The translations under genes were made by a program, and so were the position numbers. This document shows, in pieces, positions 7,123 through 12,331 of a stretch of DNA of 12,331 nucleotides. The notes under the pieces were generated by a model that saw only the letters and a list, made by a program, of their open reading frames with translations, had not been told where the DNA came from and searched no databases. The stretch lies in the NCBI GenBank assembly GCA_030039715.1, contig JASHVA010000194.1:1-12331 (forward strand). The letters are read 5' to 3'. The stretch is from Thermoplasmata archaeon. Lineage in GTDB: Archaea > Thermoplasmatota > Thermoplasmata > Lutacidiplasmatales > UBA184. The stretch's first letter is position 1, and every line of letters starts with the position of its first letter.

Positions 7123-7130
7123 GTTATCTA
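7123..7130 (+). promoter_or_regulatory. TATA-like box of the ATPase-TPR gene
   Basis: GTTATCTA is centred 28-29 bp before the ATG at 7155 and lies 14 bp after the TAA of the TPR gene. It shows that the ATPase gene can be transcribed on its own. It also argues against the in-frame GTG at 7119, which lies upstream of the box. Confidence 0.6.
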
Positions 7131-7154
7131 CCCGGAGCACGGGTAGCGGCGGCC

Positions 7155-9587
7155 ATGCCGGCGGTCGAGTCGTCGAGGTCTGCGGCCGTCCCGCCGATCA
7201 TTGGTCGGGGCGAGGCGGTCACGGAGCTCGAGCGGACGCTGGAGCGGACCCGGGCCGGGGCCGGCGAGGCTCTGCTCCTCTCGGGAGAGGACGGCTCGGG
7301 AAAGAGCGTCTTCGTGCGCACGGCGGTCCACCGCGCCCGCCACCTGGGATTCGAAGTGCTCGACGGCCGGGCTCTCCCCGAGGAGATCCCGCGGCCGTTC
7401 TCGCTCCTCCGGGACCTCCTGCGCTCGGCGGAGCGGCCGGGGCGCTCCGACGCGGCGGACGGCGACGAGGCGCCCCCCCTCCCCGGCTTCCTCGCCCCGT
7501 ACGCGGGGGGCGAGGCGGCGGAGCCGGCCCGGCTCGCCGACCGCAGCGAGCCGACCCCCGAATCGGAGGGGCTCGCGACGATGCTCACGCCGCTCGACAG
7601 CCCGGGCGCCGGGATCGGAGCGGCCCGGGGCGAGGTCTACCTCTCCGTCATCCAGTACCTCGTCGACCTCGCCCGCCGGTCGCCGGTGCTCCTCGCGGTC
7701 GACGACCTCCACCTCGCGGACGGCGCGTCGATCGAGTTCCTCGGCCGACTCGCACCCGAGCTCGCCCGGCACCCGATCGCCCTGGTCGCGAGCGTGGCGA
7801 CGGGGAGCCGGATCCCGCCTCGGGCCCGGGAGCCGGTGGAGTCGCTCGCCCGCTCGACGACCGTGCGCACCGTGCCGCTGCGGCCGCTCTCCGCCGACGA
7901 GGTCGGGGAGTTCGCCCGTTGGGTACGGCGCGGGATCCCGGCCGACGCGGCCGACGTCCGGCGCTGGCACGCCCAGACCGAGGGGAACCCCCTCTTCGTC
8001 GAGCAGCTGGTCCGCTCGACGAGCGGCGCCGGCCTCCGCCCCGCGGGGGGGCCGGGCGGGAGCGGCGACCTGAACGAGATCCTGCTCGGTCGGGTCCGGG
8101 CTCTCGGCGAATCGGAGCGGCGGACCCTCACCTACGCCGCGCTGCTCGGCCGGGAGTTCCAGTTCTCGAGCCTCGTCGCGATCTCGGAGTCGGACGAGGA
8201 GCGGACGACGGAGAGCCTCGACCGCCTGGTCGCGGGCGGCCTCCTGCGCGAGAAGGGCGACGAGGTCGTCGAGTTCGTGACGGAGGGCGTGCGCGCGGGC
8301 GTCTACGGCGAATTGACCGAGACCCGGCGCCGGATCCTCCACCGCCGCGCCGGCCGGGCGCTCGAGGAGCACGGGCTCGCCGGCGAGTTCGAGCTCGCCC
8401 GCCAGTTCTACCTCGGCCGGGACGACGCGAAGGCGGCGGAGTACAACTACCGGGCCGGCGTCGGCGCGATGCGCGGCTACGCGTTCGAGACCGCGGTGCC
8501 GCACCTCGAGCGCGCCCTCGAGGCCGAGCGGCGCCGGGCCGACCGCAGCGCGGCCCGAGAGATCCGCATCCTGATCGAGCTCGGCCGCTCGTTCGACGAG
8601 CTCGGCGAGCTGCCGCGCTCGGAGGTCGTGCTCTCCGAGGCGGTGCTGCTCGCCCGCACGCGGCCCGAGCTCGACAACGAGCTCGGCCGCGCCCTCCTCG
8701 GGCTCGCCCAGACGCGGCAGGACCAGAGCGAGCTCGCGAGCGCGGAGGCGCTCGCCCGGGAGGCGTTCGGCCGTCTCGAGCGGGTCGGCTCGCGCCGCGA
8801 GGTGATGACGGCCCACCGCGTGCTCGGGACGGTCTACTGGCGGCTCGGCCGCCTCGCGGAGGCCGAGCGCCACCACCGCCTCGCGCTCGAGATCGCCGAG
8901 CGGGAGGGGACGACGAGCGAGCGGGGCCATGCGATGATCGACGTCGCGAACACGATGCTGCTCGGCGACGAGTCGCTCATCCCGCAGGCGCTCGAGCTCT
9001 ACGAGCGGGCCGCGGAGCTGTTCGGCTCGGGCCAGGACCTCGGGGCGCGCGCCCGGGTCCTGATGAACCGGGCGGTGCTGCTCTACTCCTCGGGCCGGCC
9101 CGAGGAGGCGCTCCAGGGCCTCGACCAGGCGATCGACGCGGCGGAGCGCTCCCGCTCGCCGATCTGGATCGGCTACTGCTACCTCAACCTCGCGCTCATC
9201 AACGCCGAGCTCGGCCGCGCGGAGAAGGCCGGGCCGGCGCTCGAGCGGGCGGAGACGCTGCTCACGCCGCTCGGCGACCGACTCGCCCCGGAGCAGATCT
9301 CGCTCGCCCGCGGGCTCCTCGCGGAGGCGGAGCGCGACTTCGATCGCGCGGACGCCCACCTCGCGGACGCCCTCCGGCGGGCCCGGGAGCTGAACGCCGA
9401 ACCCGAGGTCTCCGAGATCCTGTTCCGGCTCGCGCACGTCGCCTACTCCCGCGGGGACCCGAACGCCGCGCGCGCGAAGCTCGCGGAGGCCCGGGCGGCG
9501 GGCCTCGCGACCAACCGGAGCGACCTCGCCGTCCGCGTCGCCGAGCTCGACGCCGCCCTCGGGGGCGCGGCCGACCCCCACCGTTAA
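7155..9587 (+). CDS. STAND/AAA_16-type ATPase with C-terminal TPR array
   Basis: An 810-residue signalling-type ATPase, as found in MalT/adenylate-cyclase-associated proteins. IIGRGEAVTELE (15-26) is the usual entry to the AAA_16 domain. Walker A is GEDGSGKS (44-51) and Walker B is VLLAVDDLHLAD (178-189). Later come PLRPLSADEV (241-250) and EGNPLFVEQLV (276-286), the conserved GNP(L/F)F(V/I) motif of the domain. Between the Walker motifs, about residues 93-160, lies an Ala/Pro/Glu-rich, probably disordered insertion. A winged-helix-like segment (about 315-405) is followed by about nine TPR-like units, for example VYWRLGRLAEAERHHRLALE (560-579), NRAVLLYSSGRPEEALQGLD (638-657) and ALINAELGRAEKAGPALERA (680-699). 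No LuxR-type helix-turn-helix, cyclase, kinase or peptidase domain follows, so the output is not visible. The expected behaviour is ATP-dependent conformational switching or oligomerisation with ligand or protein sensing by TPRs (family knowledge). The ATG is set by the TATA-like box. Confidence 0.88.
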   Translation: MPAVESSRSAAVPPIIGRGEAVTELERTLERTRAGAGEALLLSGEDGSGKSVFVRTAVHRARHLGFEVLDGRALPEEIPRPFSLLRDLLRSAERPGRSDAADGDEAPPLPGFLAPYAGGEAAEPARLADRSEPTPESEGLATMLTPLDSPGAGIGAARGEVYLSVIQYLVDLARRSPVLLAVDDLHLADGASIEFLGRLAPELARHPIALVASVATGSRIPPRAREPVESLARSTTVRTVPLRPLSADEVGEFARWVRRGIPADAADVRRWHAQTEGNPLFVEQLVRSTSGAGLRPAGGPGGSGDLNEILLGRVRALGESERRTLTYAALLGREFQFSSLVAISESDEERTTESLDRLVAGGLLREKGDEVVEFVTEGVRAGVYGELTETRRRILHRRAGRALEEHGLAGEFELARQFYLGRDDAKAAEYNYRAGVGAMRGYAFETAVPHLERALEAERRRADRSAAREIRILIELGRSFDELGELPRSEVVLSEAVLLARTRPELDNELGRALLGLAQTRQDQSELASAEALAREAFGRLERVGSRREVMTAHRVLGTVYWRLGRLAEAERHHRLALEIAEREGTTSERGHAMIDVANTMLLGDESLIPQALELYERAAELFGSGQDLGARARVLMNRAVLLYSSGRPEEALQGLDQAIDAAERSRSPIWIGYCYLNLALINAELGRAEKAGPALERAETLLTPLGDRLAPEQISLARGLLAEAERDFDRADAHLADALRRARELNAEPEVSEILFRLAHVAYSRGDPNAARAKLAEARAAGLATNRSDLAVRVAELDAALGGAADPHR

Positions 9588-9589
9588 GG
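9583..9589 (+). promoter_or_regulatory. Possible TATA-like box overlapping the ATPase stop codon
   Basis: GTTAAGG contains the TAA stop of the ATPase gene and is centred 27 bp before the ATG at 9613. The spacing matches the other boxes but the AT run is short, so it is a weaker candidate. Confidence 0.35.
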
Positions 9590-9612
9590 CGGCGACCCCC
9601 GTCGTCGGCGCG

Positions 9613-10413
9613 ATGACCGGCGCGCCGCGCGACCTCTCCCGGCCCGTCGACGGCTCGCCGCTCCCCGACCGCTCCGACCCGAACTTCGAGCGGGAGGTCC
9701 GCCGGATGTTCGCCCACATCGCGCGGCGGTACGAATGGTTCGACCACGTCGCCTCGCTCGGGAACGACCTCCTCTGGCGGCCGCGCGCGATCTGGCAGCT
9801 CGACCGGTTCCGGCGGACCCCGCCCGTGCGCCGCGTGCTCGACCTCGGCTGCGGCACGGGGGAGCTCACGCGGCTCCTCGCCCGCCACTTTCCCGAGGCG
9901 ACCGTCGTCGGTGTCGACTTCACGGCCGACATGCTCTCGGTCGCCCGCCGGCGGAGCCGGGGGAACTTCCCGCGGGTCGCCTGGGGCCGGGGCACGGCGA
10001 TGCGTCTCCCGTTCCCCGACGGCTCCTTCGACCTCGTGACGAACGCCTTCCTCGCCCGCAACCTCTTCGACCTCGAGCTCGCGCTCCGCGAGATGCACCG
10101 CGTGCTGCGGCCGGGCGGCACGCTGCTCGTCCTCGAGATCACCGAGCCGGTGTCGCCCGCGTTCGGCGCCCTCTTCCACGCGTACTTCGACCACGTCGTC
10201 CCGTGGCTCGGCGCGGCGGTCGACAGCGCCGGGCCGTACCGCTACCTCCCCGAGTCGCTCCGGCGCCTGCCGCCCCGTCCGGCGTTCCGCGAGGCGCTGC
10301 GCCGCGCCGGATTTCCCCGCGCGGAGCTCCTCCCGCAGTCGATGGGGATCGTGACGACCTTCCTCGCCGAGGCCGGGCCGACGCCTCCGGACGGGGGCGA
10401 CCGCAGCCGTTAA
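9613..10413 (+). CDS. UbiE/MenG-type quinone methyltransferase
   Basis: A 266-residue class I SAM-dependent C-methyltransferase, probably acting on demethylmenaquinone or a related quinone at the membrane surface. RMFAHIARRYEWFDHVASLG and NDLLWRPRAIW (31-61) match the UbiE/MenG N-terminal signature (RYDxMNxxxSxGxxxxWR). VLDLGCGTGELT (75-86) is SAM motif I and VGVDFTADML (99-108) ends the second strand with the ribose-binding Asp. LPFPDGSFDLVTNAFLARNL (132-151) resembles the UbiE run ending AFGLRN. LREMHRVLRPGG (158-169) is the second UbiE signature, and GPYRYLPESLRRLP (207-220) is the conserved C-terminal segment. Menaquinone-type quinones are known from Thermoplasma relatives, so a respiratory quinone role is reasonable; no other quinone gene is present here. 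The ATG at 9613 lies 25 nt after the ATPase stop. The aminotransferase gene follows after 35 nt. Confidence 0.88.
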   Translation: MTGAPRDLSRPVDGSPLPDRSDPNFEREVRRMFAHIARRYEWFDHVASLGNDLLWRPRAIWQLDRFRRTPPVRRVLDLGCGTGELTRLLARHFPEATVVGVDFTADMLSVARRRSRGNFPRVAWGRGTAMRLPFPDGSFDLVTNAFLARNLFDLELALREMHRVLRPGGTLLVLEITEPVSPAFGALFHAYFDHVVPWLGAAVDSAGPYRYLPESLRRLPPRPAFREALRRAGFPRAELLPQSMGIVTTFLAEAGPTPPDGGDRSR

Positions 10414-10414
10414 G
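10409..10414 (+). promoter_or_regulatory. Possible weak TATA-like element at the methyltransferase stop codon
   Basis: GTTAAG spans the TAA of the methyltransferase gene, in the same CCGTTAAG context as at 9581-9588. It lies about 37 bp before the GTG at 10449, so a transcript would have a leader of about 10 nt beginning at the Shine-Dalgarno. The evidence is weak; co-transcription is equally possible. Confidence 0.2.
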
Positions 10415-10438
10415 CGGCCGCTCGACCGCTCACCGGCC

Positions 10439-10444
10439 GAGGGG
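10439..10444 (+). promoter_or_regulatory. Shine-Dalgarno sequence of the aminotransferase gene
   Basis: GAGGGG ends 4 nt before the GTG at 10449 and is the same core as the gdhA Shine-Dalgarno. It supports GTG 10449 as the start, since no ATG lies nearby in frame. Confidence 0.55.
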
Positions 10445-10448
10445 TCCC

Positions 10449-11564
10449 GTGCCGTTCGACGCGTTCCGCTACGCCCACGCGCACCGAGGCGAGGTCGCCT
10501 GGCTGAGCCAGAACACGAACCACCTCGTGCCCCCCGAGGTCGTCCGCGGCGCGCTCGAGGAGGCGATCCGTGAACGGCGGTACGAGGGGTACCCGTACGC
10601 GCCCGGGGACCCGGAGCTGCTCGAGCGGGTCGCCCGCGACCTCGGCCTTCCGGGCCAGACCCCGTTCCTCACGGCGGGCGGGACCGAGTCGCTCTACATG
10701 ATCACCCGGGCCCTCCTCGCTCCGGGCGACGAGGTCATCGCCTCCGACCCGAGCTATCTCATCATCCACCGGTTCGTGGAGCTCTCGGGCGCGCGGACGC
10801 GGAACCTCGACATCTACGCGCCGCCGTACCGGCTCAGCGCGGAGCGCGTCGCGGAGGCGATCGGGCCGAAGACCCGAATGATCCTCCTCATCGACCCGTT
10901 GAACCCGCTCGGCTCGGGGTATCCGCGAGAGGAGGTCCGCGCGATCGCCGAGGTCGCCCACGACCACCACCTGACGCTCCTGAACGACGTGACGTACCGC
11001 GACTTCTCCGACCACGCGAGCCTGGCCGCCCAGTTCGCGCCCGAGGAGACGATCACGGTCTGGTCGGTGTCGAAGAACTGCGGGCTCGCCGGCCTTCGGA
11101 TCGGCGGCTTCTCCGCCCGCCCCGAGCTCGTGAAGCAGCTCGCGCGGTTCAACACGAACGACCTCGGCGTCAACATCCTGGCGCAGGTCGCGGCGAACGC
11201 GGCCCTGCGTACGAAGTCCGAGTGGTTCGGCGCCGTGAAGCGACAGACCCGGGAGAACGGGGCCCGCGTGAAGGCCACGGTCGAGCGCGTGCCGGGGGCG
11301 TCCCTCCCGGTCTACCCCTCGCAGGCGAACATGATGGTCGTCGACATCTCCCGTCTCGGCCTCTCGCCCGAGGCGCTCCAGGAGGAGCTGCTCCTGCGCC
11401 ACGGGGTCTTCGTACGGGCGGGGAACTACCTCTCCCCGACGCACGGCGCGAAGTTCGTCCGCGTCTCGTTCTCCAATCCGCCCGCGGACCTCGACCGGTT
11501 CGAGCGGGCGTTCCCCGACGCGATCGCGGCGCTCGCCCCGCGGGCCCCGGCTCCGACCGCCTAG
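10449..11564 (+). CDS. PLP-dependent aminotransferase, class I/II (fold type I)
   Basis: A 371-residue cytosolic aminotransferase of the aspartate aminotransferase superfamily, in layout closest to HisC-like or aromatic/alanine transaminases. NTNHLVPPEVVRGALEEAI (22-40) is the N-terminal substrate-side segment. TAGGTESLYMITRALLAPGDEV (75-96) holds the PLP phosphate loop and DPSYLII (100-106) the ring-stacking tyrosine. DPLNPLGSGYPREEV (149-163) replaces the common NPNNPTG. LNDVTYRDF (178-186) gives the PLP nitrogen Asp (D180) and a tyrosine (Y183). SVSKNCGLAGLRIGG (206-220) has the Schiff-base lysine K209 and phosphate-binding R217. FVRVSFSNP (336-344) carries the carboxylate-binding arginine R338. 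The substrate cannot be named from this. The start is GTG with a Shine-Dalgarno. Its stop shares CTAG with the convergent tRNA-modification gene. Confidence 0.88.
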   Translation: MPFDAFRYAHAHRGEVAWLSQNTNHLVPPEVVRGALEEAIRERRYEGYPYAPGDPELLERVARDLGLPGQTPFLTAGGTESLYMITRALLAPGDEVIASDPSYLIIHRFVELSGARTRNLDIYAPPYRLSAERVAEAIGPKTRMILLIDPLNPLGSGYPREEVRAIAEVAHDHHLTLLNDVTYRDFSDHASLAAQFAPEETITVWSVSKNCGLAGLRIGGFSARPELVKQLARFNTNDLGVNILAQVAANAALRTKSEWFGAVKRQTRENGARVKATVERVPGASLPVYPSQANMMVVDISRLGLSPEALQEELLLRHGVFVRAGNYLSPTHGAKFVRVSFSNPPADLDRFERAFPDAIAALAPRAPAPTA

Positions 11565-12331
11565 CCGGGCCGGACGCGGGCGTCGACGACCACGTGCGTG
11601 CGGCCGGGGCCGTACGGCTTCACCTCGCGCGCCCGGAGCGGCTCGAGCAGCTCTCCCGCGGCGTCGCGGACCGCCTCCCCGACCCGTGCCGTTGCCCGCC
11701 CGCTCGCCCCGTGCGCGTCCTCGACCGCGTGGACGTGCAGCCAACCTCCCGCGGGACGCACGAGCCCGAGCGCCCGGCCGACCCACGGCACCGCGTCCGG
11801 GAGATACCCCAGGAAGACGCGGTCGGCGGCGGCGGGCTCGAGCCGGATCGTCCGGTTCTCGCCGAGCCGCCCGTCGATCCGGTCGGCGACTCCGTTCCGC
11901 GCCGCGTTCTCGAGGAGGTAGCGGAAGGCGACCGGGTTCTTCTCGACCGCGACGACCCGCCCGGCCCGACCCCGCACCGCGGCGGGAATCGCGAAGTAGC
12001 CGATCCCGGCGAAGAGGTCGACGACGGTCTCCCCGGGCGTGACGAGCCGGCCGGCGCGCTCCCGTTCCGTGCGGTTCCCGGCGGCGAACATCAGCTCGGC
12101 CGCGTCGAGCCGCCAGCGGATCCCGTGCTCGACGACCTCGGTCTCGGTCGGGCCGCCCGCGATCCGCTCGACCGCGGGGCGCCGAAGCTCGCCCGAGACC
12201 GGACCGACCTGCGCGAGCACGGTCGTGACGCCGAGCTCCGCCCGCCAGGCCTCCCCGAGGAGCGGAAAGTACGGCCGGAAGACCCCGGGGAGCCGCAGCA
12301 GGAGCACCCGCCCCAGCCGCTGGTAGCCGGC
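11561..12331 (-). CDS. taw2: TYW2-like tRNA aminocarboxypropyltransferase (Trm5/TYW2 family), 5' end outside window
   Basis: Probable SAM-dependent transfer of the 3-amino-3-carboxypropyl group in wybutosine synthesis at G37 of tRNA-Phe. The frame stays open to the right edge and residues AGYQRLGRVLLLRLP resemble the Trm5/TYW2 segment preceding the catalytic domain, so the GTG at 12307 is probably internal and the gene continues beyond the window; 256 residues are visible. EHGIRWRLDAAELMFAAGNRTER (68-90) is the family's pre-catalytic hairpin, VVDLFAGIGYFAIPAA (103-118) the SAM loop, VVAVEKNPVAFRYL (126-139) the second-strand region. LGENRTIR (156-163) follows. LGYLPDA (174-180) replaces the NLPxxA catalytic segment of Trm5 methyltransferases, favouring TYW2. 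LHVHAVED lies near 198-205. Trm5 (m1G37 methyltransferase) is the main alternative. Confidence 0.8.
   Translation of the reverse strand, partial: AGYQRLGRVLLLRLPGVFRPYFPLLGEAWRAELGVTTVLAQVGPVSGELRRPAVERIAGGPTETEVVEHGIRWRLDAAELMFAAGNRTERERAGRLVTPGETVVDLFAGIGYFAIPAAVRGRAGRVVAVEKNPVAFRYLLENAARNGVADRIDGRLGENRTIRLEPAAADRVFLGYLPDAVPWVGRALGLVRPAGGWLHVHAVEDAHGASGRATARVGEAVRDAAGELLEPLRAREVKPYGPGRTHVVVDARVRPG

Noticed and set aside
5522..9587. TPR-coding DNA as a nucleotide repeat array
   Set aside because: The repeats are degenerate at protein level and no exact DNA repeat units are visible; the same holds against a CRISPR array anywhere in the window.
7128..10142. Very long antisense open frame (about 1,000 codons) opposite the ATPase and methyltransferase genes
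   Set aside because: Its translation is dominated by Arg, Ala, Gly, Glu and Leu with no domain, and it spans two clearly coding genes on the plus strand. In GC-rich DNA stop codons are rare in all frames.
9613..11564. Methyltransferase and aminotransferase as a small biosynthetic cluster
   Set aside because: The methyltransferase has UbiE/MenG quinone signatures and nothing links the aminotransferase to that pathway; adjacency alone is not enough.

Overview
The window is about 12.3 kb of very GC-rich DNA, densely coded on both strands, with no intergenic gap longer than about 125 bp. The gene content is archaeal: a DUF373 membrane protein, an archaeal/eukaryotic-type prolyl-tRNA synthetase with a C-terminal Cys4 zinc site, a COG2236-type phosphoribosyltransferase and a TYW2-like tRNA wybutosine enzyme. 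TATA-like boxes sit about 27-31 bp in front of several start codons, which implies leaderless transcripts. A UbiE/MenG quinone methyltransferase and a STAND/TPR protein pair would fit a GC-rich Thermoplasmata-like euryarchaeon. That lineage is an inference, not a demonstration.

Left part (1-3593): the 3' end of thiL (thiamine-monophosphate kinase), then a complete glutamate dehydrogenase (gdhA). A phosphoribosyltransferase follows whose GTG start lies inside the end of gdhA. Convergent to these, on the minus strand, is a DUF373 protein with six membrane segments. Middle part (3594-5521): a divergent promoter region separates the DUF373 gene from proS, and proS converges on a tiny two-helix membrane protein gene. 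A second divergent promoter region follows.

Right part (5522-11564, plus strand): two tandem, visibly paralogous genes encode a TPR protein without an ATPase domain and a large STAND-like ATPase plus TPR protein. They are followed by a UbiE/MenG methyltransferase and a fold-type-I PLP aminotransferase. The window closes with a minus-strand TYW2-like gene that runs off the right edge and shares a CTAG with the aminotransferase stop.

Most genes are housekeeping: thiamine cofactor, nitrogen/glutamate metabolism, purine salvage, translation and tRNA modification, respiratory quinone. The least explained part is the TPR / ATPase-TPR pair at 5522-9587. It looks like a duplicated signalling or scaffold module in which one copy lacks the nucleotide-binding half, and neither copy carries a recognisable DNA-binding or enzymatic output domain. 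No mobile element, CRISPR array, tRNA or rRNA gene was seen.
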